From DAOUKH01 sp965207995 (GTDB taxonomy: Bacteria > Chloroflexota > Dehalococcoidia > SHYB01), in assembly GCA_965207995.1 (NCBI GenBank), contig OZ242299.1:434001-498000 (forward strand): a stretch of 64,000 nt of DNA, read 5' to 3'. The notes under the pieces are model-generated. The model made no database searches, was not told the origin of the DNA, and worked only from the letters and a program-made list of their open reading frames with translations. Shown here piece by piece: positions 40,837 through 50,472 of this stretch (within the stretch, counting starts at the first letter, position 1; every line of letters begins with the position of its first letter). The position numbers were made by a program, and so were the translations under genes.

Positions 40837-42216
40837 CTAGGGCCAGAAGTAGCTCCGGGCCGCGGCGCGCAGCTCGCTCCTGAAGTCGGGATGTGCGACC
40901 TCGATCAAGGCCTCGGCCCGCTGCCGCTGCGTCTTCCCCTTCAGATCGGCGACGCCGTGCTCCGTGACCACGTAGTGCGCCAACGTGCGCGGAACGGTCA
41001 CGATGACCCCGGGATCAAACTGCGGCGTGATACGGGAGACCGTCCCCCCGCGCGCCGTCGACGGCATCACCGTGATGTACTTGCCGCCCTTGGCAAGCGA
41101 CGCGCCGATAGCGAAGGCGAGATGTCCGCCCGTCCCGCTGACCAATGCCGGGCCCAGCGACTCCGCCGCGATCTGTCCCGTTAAATCAATGGACAGCGCG
41201 CTGTTGACCGATGTCATTCCGTCGTGGGCGGCCACCGTCCGCGGGTCGAGTATGTACTTCGCCGGATACAGCTCGAACATGGGGTTGCCGTCGACGAACG
41301 CCATGTCATCGGCGTCGCCGCCGCCCGCCGCGGTGGCGACGACGCGCCCCGTGTGCAGGGTCTTGCGGCGTCCGGTGATCACGCCTTGGCGTACCAGTTT
41401 GATGACGCCGTTCGGGGTCGTTTCGGAATGCCAGCCCAGATCGTTCTTCTCGCTCAGCACACCGAGCCGCGCAACCCACTCCGAGGTGCTGCCCACGCCG
41501 ATCTGAAGCGTCGCACCGTCCTCGATCAACGACCCCGCGTGCTCCGCGATCGCCCGCTCGACGGCGCCGGGCTCCACGTTCTTCCGCCCCAGCAGGTCGG
41601 TCGCGCCCGGCGTGCGTCCGCTCGATTGGTGCGGTGTGAAGGAGTCGATCTCAGAAACGTGGACGTAGTTCTCCCCGCCGGTGCGGATGAGCCGGTCGTT
41701 GACCTCGGCGAGCACCAGCGGCGCCGTCTCAATCTGCTCGCGCTTGTTCCACAGCGACGCCCCGAAGCTGCAATAGCCCGAATCATCGGGGGGCGAGACC
41801 TCGACCAGCGCCACGTCGGGAGCCTCGTCGAGCGGGCCGTATTCCACAAGCAGCGTCTGCACCGTGTAGTCGCAGCGCCGCTCCGCGACCATCTCCCGCA
41901 CTACGGGGAGGATGTAGCCGATTTCGATATCGAAGCTCTCCTCGAACCCCGGGTCGTACCAGCCCAGGTCGCGGCTGGGCGTGGGCAGGAAAAGGGTCAC
42001 CCCGCGAAGCTCGTCCGCCCGCGCCAGCAGCGCAAGCGAGAGCGCCGTCGGCTCGTTTCCCGAGGTGAACGCGACGCGGTCGCCGTCGTTGATGGCCGAC
42101 ACCGCCTCTTCGGCGGAAACGGTCCGCGACTCGTAGAGGGAGCGCCAGTCCGGGGATGTTGTGCCTTGCGCGGAGCTCATGAGCGGGACGGGTTCGGAGG
42201 CGCCCTGCGCCGCCAT
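40837..42216 (-). CDS. Acetyl-CoA hydrolase/transferase family (4-hydroxybutyrate CoA-transferase-like)
   Basis: A 459-aa class I-type CoA transferase. The probable catalytic Glu is in LGWHSETTPNGVIKLVRQGVITG; supporting motifs are ATLQIGVGSTSEWVARLG, VSGTGGHLAFAIGASLAKGG and YVVTEHGVADLKGKTQRQRAEALIEVAHPDFR. It moves CoA between short-chain acids. The ATG at 42216 has no Shine-Dalgarno, but TACAGT ends 5 nt upstream, suggesting a leaderless start; ATG 42180 is an alternative. 31 nt upstream of the MaoC gene and probably co-transcribed. Confidence 0.9.
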   Translation of the reverse strand: MAAQGASEPVPLMSSAQGTTSPDWRSLYESRTVSAEEAVSAINDGDRVAFTSGNEPTALSLALLARADELRGVTLFLPTPSRDLGWYDPGFEESFDIEIGYILPVVREMVAERRCDYTVQTLLVEYGPLDEAPDVALVEVSPPDDSGYCSFGASLWNKREQIETAPLVLAEVNDRLIRTGGENYVHVSEIDSFTPHQSSGRTPGATDLLGRKNVEPGAVERAIAEHAGSLIEDGATLQIGVGSTSEWVARLGVLSEKNDLGWHSETTPNGVIKLVRQGVITGRRKTLHTGRVVATAAGGGDADDMAFVDGNPMFELYPAKYILDPRTVAAHDGMTSVNSALSIDLTGQIAAESLGPALVSGTGGHLAFAIGASLAKGGKYITVMPSTARGGTVSRITPQFDPGVIVTVPRTLAHYVVTEHGVADLKGKTQRQRAEALIEVAHPDFRSELRAAARSYFWP

Positions 42217-42326
42217 CGGCCACTGTAGGCGGCGGTTTCAGAGGCGTCAACCGAGCGTAAGGCTGCCTGGACACCCATCGGCCCCACTCCTAGAATGCCC
42301 CTGCCGATAGGCGGCGGGAGGCGGCC

Positions 42327-43118
42327 ATGAAACTGACGTTCAACGGAATGATGACCTACGGTTTGCCGCTCGACCACGACGTCGAGCTGGCCCAGCGGCT
42401 CGGCATGGACGGCCTCACCATACCGGTGATGAAGTTGGAGGCCTTCGGCGTGGAAGAGGGCCTCAAGCTGCTCGCCGACTCGGGCCTCCCCGTGGCGGCG
42501 GCAACGGGCGCCGGCATGTTCTCCCTCGACGACCGCTCCAAGTGGCCCGAGCAGATCGAGCGCAGCAAGCGGACGACGGAACTGGCCGGGCGCATGGGCG
42601 CGGAGTGCATGCCGCTCCTCGCGGGCAGCGGCGGAAAGCTCAGCTACGAGGAGGCCGAGGAGGAATTCGTCGCGCTCCTCGACGGCTTCCTCCCCTCCGT
42701 CCGCGACAACGGGACGCGCGTGGCCCTGGAGCCGAACACCTGCCTCCGCTACGACCTCGGCTTCTGCCACACCCTCCACGACGCCCTCGACCTCGCCGAC
42801 CGGGTCGACTCGCCGCAGTTCGGCGTGCTCCTCGAGATGAACAACGCTTGGGTCGAGCGGCACCTCTACGACAACATCGCGCGCCGCTCCCAGCGCATCT
42901 TCCTGGTGCAGGTCGACGACCAGCCGGCCAACGACTTCTGCACCCCGTCGCGCGTCCCGCTGGGCGAGGGCGTCATCCCCTGTGACCGCATCGTGCGGGC
43001 CTTCGAGGCGGCAGGCTACGACGGCTTCTACGACATCGAGGTCGTCGGCCCCGCGCTCGCGGAGCGCGGCCACGAGGCCATCATCAAGGCCTGCGTCGAC
43101 TATCTAGCCAAGTTGTAA
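42327..43118 (+). CDS. Sugar phosphate isomerase/epimerase-like TIM barrel
   Basis: A 263-aa xylose-isomerase-like barrel. Metal-binding acidic residues are likely in RVALEPNTCLRYDLGFCHTLHDALDL and GVLLEMNNAWVERHLYDNI, with VQVDDQPANDFCTPSRVPLGEGVIPCDRIVRAFEAAGYDGFYDIEVVG matching the C-terminal family pattern. It acts on a sugar, inositol derivative or related polyol; the substrate is unknown. GGGAGGCGGCC precedes the ATG. Convergent with the cupin gene. Confidence 0.88.
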   Translation: MKLTFNGMMTYGLPLDHDVELAQRLGMDGLTIPVMKLEAFGVEEGLKLLADSGLPVAAATGAGMFSLDDRSKWPEQIERSKRTTELAGRMGAECMPLLAGSGGKLSYEEAEEEFVALLDGFLPSVRDNGTRVALEPNTCLRYDLGFCHTLHDALDLADRVDSPQFGVLLEMNNAWVERHLYDNIARRSQRIFLVQVDDQPANDFCTPSRVPLGEGVIPCDRIVRAFEAAGYDGFYDIEVVGPALAERGHEAIIKACVDYLAKL

Positions 43119-43125
43119 CGTTCGG

Positions 43126-43593
43126 CTACGCCCGGTTCTGCGGGTACTCGTACTCCGGATGCGGCAACGGCTCGATGCCCATCGATTCGAGGAGCTTGAG
43201 AAAGCCCTCCGGATCGGCTGGCATGGGCTGCGAGTCGCCCAAGTAGACCTCGAACAGCAGAGAGCCCTCCGGCCCCGCGATCAGCGGGCCGAACTTCGCG
43301 CCGTGTTCAAGCAGGATCACCGAGCCGGCCGGGGCGTCATGCCCGCCCACGTCGACAAACCCCTCGATGACGTAGATCACGTGGCTGCTCGCGTGCCCGT
43401 GGCGCTCAAGCACCATCCCGGGGTCGTAGATGGCGATGTTGATCACGTACTCCGGCGTGCGCAACAAGTTCTTCAGATGCACGCCGACGCGCCGGTCGCC
43501 GTGATTCTGGCTTCGCACCTCCGAGTAGGGATACTCGTCCTGATGGACGATCACCAACCTCGCGCCGCCCTCTTGCTCTTCGATCATCGGCAT
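43126..43593 (-). CDS. Cupin domain protein
   Basis: A 155-aa single-domain cupin. RHGHASSHVIYVIEGFVDVGGHDAPAGSVILLEHGAKFGPL gives the two-motif cupin barrel with His metal ligands in the first motif. Function may be enzymatic or sensory. The ATG at 43593 is preceded by GAGGAGG; an ATG three codons in is an alternative. Confidence 0.87.
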   Translation of the reverse strand: MPMIEEQEGGARLVIVHQDEYPYSEVRSQNHGDRRVGVHLKNLLRTPEYVINIAIYDPGMVLERHGHASSHVIYVIEGFVDVGGHDAPAGSVILLEHGAKFGPLIAGPEGSLLFEVYLGDSQPMPADPEGFLKLLESMGIEPLPHPEYEYPQNRA

Positions 43594-43670
43594 CGCGGCC
43601 TCCTCGCTCCTACGCGGCCTTTTGGAACCGGAAGGGAGCAAGGCGAATGTACGCGGGCCGCGCGCAGGGG

Positions 43671-44786
43671 TCAAGCGAGCCGGTGGAACGGAAAGACGAG
43701 ACGCTTGACCTCGGCGACGGAGGCCTCGGCGAAGGCGCGCGCCGTCTCTTGGTACCGTGGTTCCACCGTAGGCTCGGCGTCGCGGAGGCGGCTCAGGCCG
43801 TATTCCGCCACGTAGGAGTCCGGTATCGCATCGGGCAGGTCGCTGTCCATCATCACCCCGAAGTCGAGCGCCCAGCCCCGCGCCACCGCCGACATGTCGT
43901 AGCCACCCCCGCCGAGGGCCACCCACTTCCCCACCATGCCGCCGAGCTTGCGCACCGCCTCGCCGTGGCCCTGGACAGTCATGGAGAGGTGGGTGATGGG
44001 GTCGTCGAAGTGCGTGTCCATGCCCAGCTGCGTGACGAGCACATCCGGGGCGAACGCCTCCGCGATCCGTGGCACGACGGCGTCGAACGCCCAGTGGAAC
44101 GTCTCGTCGCCCGTATAGGGCGCCAGCGGCACGTTCACCGAGAAGCCCCGACCCTCGCCCGCGCCGAGCTCGCCGACCTCCCCCGTGCCGGGAAAGAGAT
44201 AGCGCCCCGACTCGTGCATCGACAGCGTCAGCACGTCGCTGGTGTCGTAGAACGCGGCCTGCACGCCGTCGCCGTGGTGGCAGTCGATATCGACGTACAT
44301 CACCCGGAGGCCCTTGCGGCGCAGCGCCTCGATGGCGATGACGGGGTCATTGAAGATACAGAAGCCGGAGGCATGGCCCGCGGCGGCGTGATGCAGACCG
44401 CCCGCGACGTTGAAGGCCACGTCCACGCTGCCGTCCGCGACAAGTTCCACCGCAACCAACGACCCGCCGGTGGAGAGCGCCGACGCCTCGAACATGCCCT
44501 CGTACGGCGGATTGTCGCCGTGGGCGCTGAAGTTGTAGCGCTCCGGCGTCACGCCGCTCTCCCCGCCGCTGATGGCCTGGACGGCACGGACGTATTCCCT
44601 CGTATGGAACCACCCGATCTCGTCGAGCGACGCCTCGCGCGGCGCGACCTTGTCGGAACGCTCGAACGCGCCGTAGGCGTCGAGCAGGTCGTGCGTGTAT
44701 CGCAGGCGCGTCGGACGCATCACGTGGTCCTCCCGCAGCACGTGGCGGGAGACCTGATCGTCGTAGACGAAAGCTGCGCGCCTCAT
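43671..44786 (-). CDS. Histone deacetylase superfamily amidohydrolase (AcuC/acetylpolyamine amidohydrolase-like)
   Basis: A 371-aa HDAC-fold enzyme. The paired catalytic histidines are His132-His133 (GGLHHAAAGHASGFCIFND), the zinc ligands Asp168 and His170 are in VDIDCHHGDG, and LGMDTHFDDPITHLSMT supplies the third. Bacterial members remove acetyl groups from acetyl-CoA synthetase lysines (AcuC) or polyamines. The ATG at 44786 has no Shine-Dalgarno but sits 6 nt after TACACT, so the mRNA is probably leaderless. Confidence 0.92.
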   Translation of the reverse strand: MRRAAFVYDDQVSRHVLREDHVMRPTRLRYTHDLLDAYGAFERSDKVAPREASLDEIGWFHTREYVRAVQAISGGESGVTPERYNFSAHGDNPPYEGMFEASALSTGGSLVAVELVADGSVDVAFNVAGGLHHAAAGHASGFCIFNDPVIAIEALRRKGLRVMYVDIDCHHGDGVQAAFYDTSDVLTLSMHESGRYLFPGTGEVGELGAGEGRGFSVNVPLAPYTGDETFHWAFDAVVPRIAEAFAPDVLVTQLGMDTHFDDPITHLSMTVQGHGEAVRKLGGMVGKWVALGGGGYDMSAVARGWALDFGVMMDSDLPDAIPDSYVAEYGLSRLRDAEPTVEPRYQETARAFAEASVAEVKRLVFPFHRLA

Positions 44787-44792
44787 GGCCGT

Positions 44793-44798
44793 AGTGTA
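44793..44798 (-). promoter_or_regulatory. -10 box giving a leaderless deacetylase transcript
   Basis: Minus-strand TACACT (44798-44793), then ACGGCC, then the ATG at 44786. No convincing -35. Confidence 0.45.
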
Positions 44799-44844
44799 CT
44801 AGTATTGACGGGCGCGGCACGCCGCCGAGAGGATGCACGGAAAC

Positions 44845-45951
44845 ATGACCACGACCACCCCAACCTACATCTCCGCCGACGACCACCTCGACCTCAACGA
44901 GTTGCCGGCCGACCTCTGGACCAGTCGCCTCCCATCGGAGTTCAGGGACGCCGCCCCGCGGGTCGTCGACGACCCGGTGCGCGGCCCGATCTGGGAAGCG
45001 GACGGCGCGCGCTGGGGCCCCCACGGCCCCGGACGCCCCGGCTCCATGCCCGGCCTGTTCGAGCGCGCCGGCATCCCGGGCGACTGGACCGTCCGCCCCT
45101 CGACTCCCGCCCTGCGGCTGGAGGACATGGACTCCGACGGCGTCTACGCCCAGGTCATCTACCCCGGCCTCAAGGGCATCCCCGCCCTTAGCCCCGAGCT
45201 GCGCCGCGAGTGCATCAGGGTCTACAACGACTGGACCGCCGAGTTCGACCAGGCCGCCGGAGGCCGCATCCACAACCTGGCGGTGCTCCCTACCCACGAC
45301 CCCGAGGAGGCAGCCGGCGAGCTTCGCCGGACCGCCGGTCTCGGCCATCGCGGCGCAATCTTCGACCATACCGAGGAAGACCGCCCCATCTTCGACCCCT
45401 GCTGGGAGCCCCTGTGGTCGGAGGCGGACGCCGGGGAGATGCCCGTCTCCGTCCACCTTGCCCAAGCGGGAACCCACAGCCTGCGGTCGCGACCATCGAG
45501 CTGGATGATGGGCGCCTATGTCTCGGTCTCAGCCCTGCAGCTAGACGAAGTGCTATCAAGCATCTGCTTCTGCGGCATGCTGGAGCGCCACCCAGGCCTC
45601 AAGATCGTGCTGGGAGAATCGGGCCTCTGGTGGATCCCCTTCCTGATCACGAAGATGGACGAGGTCTTCCACAAGTACCGTGGCACGTTCAAGGACTTCC
45701 GCCCGGAAGTCTCGCCGTCGGAGCTCTACCGGCGGCAGATACTCACCACCTACCTCGGCGATCCGGACAGCATCAAGCTGATGGCCGACTTCGCCCCTGA
45801 AAGCATCATGTGGTCCTCCGACTACCCCCACCCCGGGAGCAGCTGGCCGCACTCCAAGGAACGGATTGCGGAAGACCACGACGGCCTCGACTCTGCCATC
45901 GTCGAGAAGCTCACGCGGGGGAATGCCGCGAGGCTCTACCGCATCGCCTGA
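44845..45951 (+). CDS. Amidohydrolase family protein (PF04909 type, 3)
   Basis: A 368-aa member. The N-terminal YISADDHLDL holds the metal motif (a D-x-H variant), AVLPTHDPEEAAGELRRTAGLGHRGAIF and VSVHLAQAGTHSL are barrel segments, and KIVLGESGLWWIPFLITKMDEV with the late IMWSSDYPHPGSSWPHS carries the conserved Asp and His. More canonical in its SSDYPH motif than the two paralogues at 18.5-21.3 kb. The ATG at 44845 is preferred over 44833, because the GAGAGG site abuts the latter. Confidence 0.87.
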   Translation: MTTTTPTYISADDHLDLNELPADLWTSRLPSEFRDAAPRVVDDPVRGPIWEADGARWGPHGPGRPGSMPGLFERAGIPGDWTVRPSTPALRLEDMDSDGVYAQVIYPGLKGIPALSPELRRECIRVYNDWTAEFDQAAGGRIHNLAVLPTHDPEEAAGELRRTAGLGHRGAIFDHTEEDRPIFDPCWEPLWSEADAGEMPVSVHLAQAGTHSLRSRPSSWMMGAYVSVSALQLDEVLSSICFCGMLERHPGLKIVLGESGLWWIPFLITKMDEVFHKYRGTFKDFRPEVSPSELYRRQILTTYLGDPDSIKLMADFAPESIMWSSDYPHPGSSWPHSKERIAEDHDGLDSAIVEKLTRGNAARLYRIA

Positions 45952-45956
45952 CGGCG

Positions 45957-46712
45957 CTAGACTTCGACGACCATGCCCTCGTAGGCCGGTTCGATTTCGA
46001 CACCGAGACGGCGCGCGACTTCCCCCAGTTCCGCCACGATCGCCTCTTCCAACCAGGGCGTCATGTGGACGGCGATCACCCGTGCGGGGGCCGGCTTCCG
46101 CTCTAGGTAGGCGGCCATTTCGGCCTCGAAACGGGCCGGTGTGAGGTGCTTCGATCCCTCGCCGTGGCCGTTGGGGTGGGTCACCTCGCAGAACAAGACG
46201 TCGGGCGACACGTACTCCCACGCGGACGCCAGACCGCCGCCGGTGTCGCCCGTGTAGAAGATGCTCCGGCCATCGGGGGAGCGGACCTCGTAGCCCACGG
46301 CGTCGACACCGTGCTCGACGGGCACTGCGAGGGTGGTGTGTCCTTCGATCTCGATCTCCTCGAACGGCTCGATGGTGCGAAGGTCGAGCGAGGGCAGCTT
46401 GCCGCCAGGGAGGAAGTCCGGGTAGAGCACGCCGTTGATCAGGTGCTCCTGAAGCTCGACGAGCACGGACTCCAGCCCGTAGACGCGGGTGAGCCCGTGG
46501 CCGGCGGTGTTGATCGCGAGCAGCGGCACGCCGTGGATGTGGTCGAAGTGGCGGTGCGTAAGCAGCACGGCGCGGACGCGGCGTTGCTCGTCGATGGTCA
46601 GCGCGGTGTGGACGGCGCCCGCGTCGATGCAGATGACGTCGTCGACGAGCAGGGAGACCGGCGCGGTGGTCGCCGAGGCCGCGTTGTGCGCGCCGAGGAC
46701 GCGGACCCTCAT
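45957..46712 (-). CDS. MBL fold metallo-hydrolase (cAMP phosphodiesterase class II/RNase Z-like)
   Basis: A 251-aa metallo-beta-lactamase-fold hydrolase. The metal motif HxHxDH is His53-Arg-His55-Phe-Asp57-His58 (LLTHRHFDHIHG), with FYTGDTGGG and VIAVHMTPW supplying further ligands. The substrate is possibly a cyclic nucleotide or a related phosphodiester. Its ATG overlaps the nhaA stop by 4 nt (ATGA), so it is coupled to the antiporter gene. Confidence 0.88.
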   Translation of the reverse strand: MRVRVLGAHNAASATTAPVSLLVDDVICIDAGAVHTALTIDEQRRVRAVLLTHRHFDHIHGVPLLAINTAGHGLTRVYGLESVLVELQEHLINGVLYPDFLPGGKLPSLDLRTIEPFEEIEIEGHTTLAVPVEHGVDAVGYEVRSPDGRSIFYTGDTGGGLASAWEYVSPDVLFCEVTHPNGHGEGSKHLTPARFEAEMAAYLERKPAPARVIAVHMTPWLEEAIVAELGEVARRLGVEIEPAYEGMVVEV

Positions 46713-48085
46713 GGCCCCGCGCTTTGTTCGTCCTGCTCCGCCGGGGCGCGGGCGCCGAAGGTCCTGAGGAACAAGTAGCCGCCGACGCCAGCGATTATCG
46801 AGGCGACCAGCACGCCGATCTTCGCGTCCTCGGAGAGCGGGTGGTCGTAGGCCAGGCCCGCGATGAAGATCGAGACGGTGAAGCCGATGCCGGCCAGCAT
46901 GGCCGTCCCGATGATATGGGTCCAGGTGACTCCGCTGGGCAGTGCGGCGATCCCCATCTTCACCGCGAGGTAGGTGAACGCCGTCACGCCCACAGTCTTG
47001 CCGACAACCAGTCCGGCAATGACGCCGTAGGTGACCGAGTTGGAGAAGGCGTCGGACAGGGCGTCGCCGGAGAGGACGATACCGGCATTCGCCAGCGCGA
47101 ACAACGGCAGGATCAGATAGCTGCTCCAAGGGTGCACCTGGCGCTCCAGCCGTTCCAACGCCGACTCGCTCCCCTCCACGAGATCGTCGATTTCGCCCAG
47201 CGCGGCCTCGGCCTCCTCTTCATCATGCCGCTCCGTTGCGGCCTCGTGGCGGCGGGCCAGCACGTCGATCGCCGCGCGGAATCCCTTCGGGTTGTAGTGC
47301 GCGTGGGCCGGAGTGAGCAGGCCGAGAATGACGCCCGCGATGGTGGCGTGAATCCCCGACTTTTCAAGGGCGACCCAGAACAAGACACCGAGCACGACGT
47401 AGAGACCAACCCCCCGAATGCCGAAGACTCGGCTCGCCACGATGATGGCCCCGAGGACCAGCGCTCCCCAGCCCAGAGCTTGCAGATCGACGCTGCCGGT
47501 GTAGAAGACGGCAATGACGAGGATCGAGCCGATGTCGTCGACGACGGCGAGGGCAAGGAGAAAGACGCGGAGCTCGGCGGGGAGTGAGCGCCCGAGCAGA
47601 CCGAGCACGCCGAGCGCGAACGCGATGTCGGTCGCGAGGGGGATGCCCCAGCCGCGCCCGTCTTCGCCCGTGCCGTTGAAGGCGAAGAAGATGAGCGCGG
47701 GCACGACCATGCCGCCGACGGCGGCCATCATGGGAAGCGCGGCTTTCCGCCGTTCCCGCAGCTCCCCATGAACGAACTCGCGCTTGATCTCAAGCCCGAT
47801 GACAAAGAAGAAGATTGCCATGAAGCCGTGGTTGACCCATTCCTCGAGGGTGAGGTGGACCCCGAAGAGCGGGATGTCGAAGGCGAGTTCGGTGTGCCAG
47901 AAGTCGGCGTACTCGTCGGCGAACGGCGAGTTCACCCATATGAGTGCCGCCACCGTCGCCGCCAGGAGCAGGATGGACGAAAGCTGCTCGGTTTTGATGA
48001 AGAGCGCAACAGGACGGACCAACCCACGGAGGGCGTATTCATTCCCTCCGCTCTCGAGCAGCTTCCGTATGTTGAAAAGCGTCAC
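46709..48085 (-). CDS. nhaA: Na+/H+ antiporter NhaA
   Basis: A 458-aa antiporter with about twelve membrane helices. Typical NhaA segments are MAIFFFVIGLEIKREFVHGELRERRKAALPMMAAVGGM and ATDIAFALGVLGLLG (the transport-site Asp region), and LAVVDDIGSILVIAVFYT (the paired Asp). An acidic cytoplasmic loop (AATERHDEEEAEAALGEIDD) near residue 280 is normal for this clade. GTG start at 48085. Confidence 0.96.
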   Translation of the reverse strand: MTLFNIRKLLESGGNEYALRGLVRPVALFIKTEQLSSILLLAATVAALIWVNSPFADEYADFWHTELAFDIPLFGVHLTLEEWVNHGFMAIFFFVIGLEIKREFVHGELRERRKAALPMMAAVGGMVVPALIFFAFNGTGEDGRGWGIPLATDIAFALGVLGLLGRSLPAELRVFLLALAVVDDIGSILVIAVFYTGSVDLQALGWGALVLGAIIVASRVFGIRGVGLYVVLGVLFWVALEKSGIHATIAGVILGLLTPAHAHYNPKGFRAAIDVLARRHEAATERHDEEEAEAALGEIDDLVEGSESALERLERQVHPWSSYLILPLFALANAGIVLSGDALSDAFSNSVTYGVIAGLVVGKTVGVTAFTYLAVKMGIAALPSGVTWTHIIGTAMLAGIGFTVSIFIAGLAYDHPLSEDAKIGVLVASIIAGVGGYLFLRTFGARAPAEQDEQSAGP

Positions 48086-48139
48086 CGGGGCCTCACTGGA
48101 GAGTCATCTTAGGCAGCCCATTCATGGTAGCAAGCCGGC

Positions 48140-50431
48140 TCAACGGCCCGCCCCTTGCAGGTGGCGTTCGAGAATAACGGCCGCCGCGCGTTTGTCGAGC
48201 GGCTCGTTGTTGTTGCCGCACTTGGGCGACTGAATACAGGAGGGGCAGCCATCGCGGCAGGGACACTCGCGGATGGCCCGCAGCGTCGTCCCCCACAGCT
48301 CCTCGATCAGGTCGTAGCCCTTCTCGGCGATGCCGACGCCGCCGGGGTGGCCGTCGTAGATGAAAATCTGCGGCTTGCCGGTGTCGGCGTGCAGGGGCGT
48401 CGAGACGCCGCCGATGTCGGCGCGGTCGCACATGGCGAAGAAGGGCAGCATGCCGATGGCCGCATGCTCGGCGGCGTGCAGCCCACCGGGAAAGTCGAGT
48501 TTCCGCCGGTCGATCTCCGTGAGCGCGAGGTCGGCTATGTCAAACCAGAGCGCCGTGGTCACGAACGACCGGGTCTGTGGTTCCAGCGGCACGTCGTCGA
48601 TGACCGAGTCGGTGAGCTGCTGCTTGCGCAGGTAGCCAATGACCGTGCGCGCTACCTCCACCTTCCCCAGGAAGACCTCAACCCCGTTCACGCGCTTCCG
48701 CGACGCGACGTGTTCGATGTCGATGTCGGTCATGTGGCGAGTGGTGGTGTAGTAGGGATCCGTGTGGGGCCGGAGATGAGCGGTGCGCGCCTCCGGGTCA
48801 AGCTCGGTAACGAAGAACGGCTCGCCCTGATGCAGGTAGACGGCGCCCGGGTGCAGCTGCGAGAAGACAATCGAGGCATCGACGTGCTCGATGAGCGCCC
48901 CGCTCGTCTCCTCGACCACCAGGAAGCGGTCGCCGCCCGCGGAGCGAATGTCGACCTGTTCGGCCGGATAGACGACGCCGGGGGCAGGGAACCAACGGCC
49001 CCGCGCCTCATGGACGATGTCCTCCTGTTCCATGTGCGGAAGCAGCCCGCGCATCTCCTCGCCGAAGAGCGCCTCATCTTTCGCTTCCAGCGGCGCCTCG
49101 AAGGCGGCGCAGGCGAGGTGCGGTTCGAGGACATAGGGGTTGGCGGGCGCAATGAGGACGTGCTCCTGCGGCTTGCCGAAGAAGGCGTCGGGGTGCCGCA
49201 TCAGGTACTGGTCGAGCGGGTTGTCGGAGGCGATCATCACGCTCAGGGAGCGCTCGCCGCCGCGCCCGCTGCGTCCCGCCTGCTGCCAGGCGCTCGCGAT
49301 CGTGCCCGGATAGCCGTTGAGCACCGTGGCGTCGAGGTCCCCCACGTCGATGCCGAGCTCGAGGGCGTTGGTTGCCGATACGCCCAGGAGTGAGCCCTCG
49401 AAGAGCCCCTGCTCGATGGCTCGGCGGTCCTCCGCCAGATAGCCGGCCCGGTAGGCGCGGACACGGCGAGACAGCGGAACGGACTCCTGTTTCAACCGGT
49501 CGCGGGTGTAGCTGTAGACGAGCTCGGCGGTCTTGCGGCTGCGGCTGAAGGCGATGGTGCGGACGTCGCCCTTCACCAACTCGGAAAAGAGGTTTGTCGC
49601 CTCGGAGTTCGGGCTGCCCCGCGCCGTCTGCTCTTCGTCGATGAGCGGCGGGTTCCAGAGCACGAAGTCCTTCCCGCCGTACGGCGAGCCGTCGTCGTCG
49701 ATGACCTCGAACGGCAGCCCCGTCAGGCGCTCGGCGTGCTCGCCCGGGTTCGCCACCGTCGCCGAGCAGAGCACGAACTGCGGCGCGCCGCCATAGAGGG
49801 CGCAGACGCGCCGCAGGCGCCGCACGACGTTGGCCACGTGCGAGCCGAAGACGCCGCGGTAGACGTGGCTCTCGTCGATGATCACGTAGTGGAGACCGGC
49901 GAAGAAGCGCTTCCACCCCACGTGGTTGGGCAGGATGCCGAGGTGGAGCATGTCCGGGTTGGTGATGACAACCTGGCCGGCGCGGCGTATCTCGGCCCGG
50001 TCGCGGCCTTCCGTGTCGCCGTCATAGGTCGCGCAGCGGAGCGGCGGGTCCATGAACGCGCCAAGCTCGCGGAGCTTGCGCAGCTGGTCCTGGGCCAGCG
50101 CCTTGGTGGGGAAGAGGTAAAGCGCCCGCGAGCCTCGCGTCCGCAGAAGGCGCTCCAGCACCGGCACGTGGTAGCAGAGGCTCTTCCCGCTCGCCGTGGC
50201 GGTGGCGACCACGACGTTCGCCCCCTCGCGGAGCGCCTCGACGGCCCGCGCCTGGTGCTCGTACAGGGGCAGTAGTCCCAGCGAACCTAGCTGCGCCTCC
50301 AGCGCGTCGGGGAGCGGTCCGGCAAGGTCGCGGTGGCGGACGGGGCGCGGCCGGACCTCTTCCAGATGCGCGATCTGGTCCTTGTACCAGTCCTGCTCAC
50401 GAACGCGCGCGAGAAAGGTCTGCGTATCCAC
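48140..50431 (-). CDS. DEAD/DEAH-box helicase with C-terminal DUF1998-type zinc-binding domain
   Basis: A 763-aa superfamily-2 helicase. Walker A ATATASGKS is at 76-84, DESH at 186-189, LCSATVANPGEHAERL is motif III, and QAGRSGRGG is motif VI. A C-terminal Cys cluster (Cys723, 725, 729, 732, 738 in CPCRDGCPSCIQSPKCG) marks the DUF1998/YprA-Hrq1-like group, ATP-dependent 3'-5' DNA helicases linked to crosslink or DNA repair. The start is GTG at 50431. Confidence 0.93.
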   Translation of the reverse strand: MDTQTFLARVREQDWYKDQIAHLEEVRPRPVRHRDLAGPLPDALEAQLGSLGLLPLYEHQARAVEALREGANVVVATATASGKSLCYHVPVLERLLRTRGSRALYLFPTKALAQDQLRKLRELGAFMDPPLRCATYDGDTEGRDRAEIRRAGQVVITNPDMLHLGILPNHVGWKRFFAGLHYVIIDESHVYRGVFGSHVANVVRRLRRVCALYGGAPQFVLCSATVANPGEHAERLTGLPFEVIDDDGSPYGGKDFVLWNPPLIDEEQTARGSPNSEATNLFSELVKGDVRTIAFSRSRKTAELVYSYTRDRLKQESVPLSRRVRAYRAGYLAEDRRAIEQGLFEGSLLGVSATNALELGIDVGDLDATVLNGYPGTIASAWQQAGRSGRGGERSLSVMIASDNPLDQYLMRHPDAFFGKPQEHVLIAPANPYVLEPHLACAAFEAPLEAKDEALFGEEMRGLLPHMEQEDIVHEARGRWFPAPGVVYPAEQVDIRSAGGDRFLVVEETSGALIEHVDASIVFSQLHPGAVYLHQGEPFFVTELDPEARTAHLRPHTDPYYTTTRHMTDIDIEHVASRKRVNGVEVFLGKVEVARTVIGYLRKQQLTDSVIDDVPLEPQTRSFVTTALWFDIADLALTEIDRRKLDFPGGLHAAEHAAIGMLPFFAMCDRADIGGVSTPLHADTGKPQIFIYDGHPGGVGIAEKGYDLIEELWGTTLRAIRECPCRDGCPSCIQSPKCGNNNEPLDKRAAAVILERHLQGAGR

Positions 50432-50472
50432 CGTCTCGCTCAGAACGCGGCGTCCGGCGCGCCGGGCTGCGG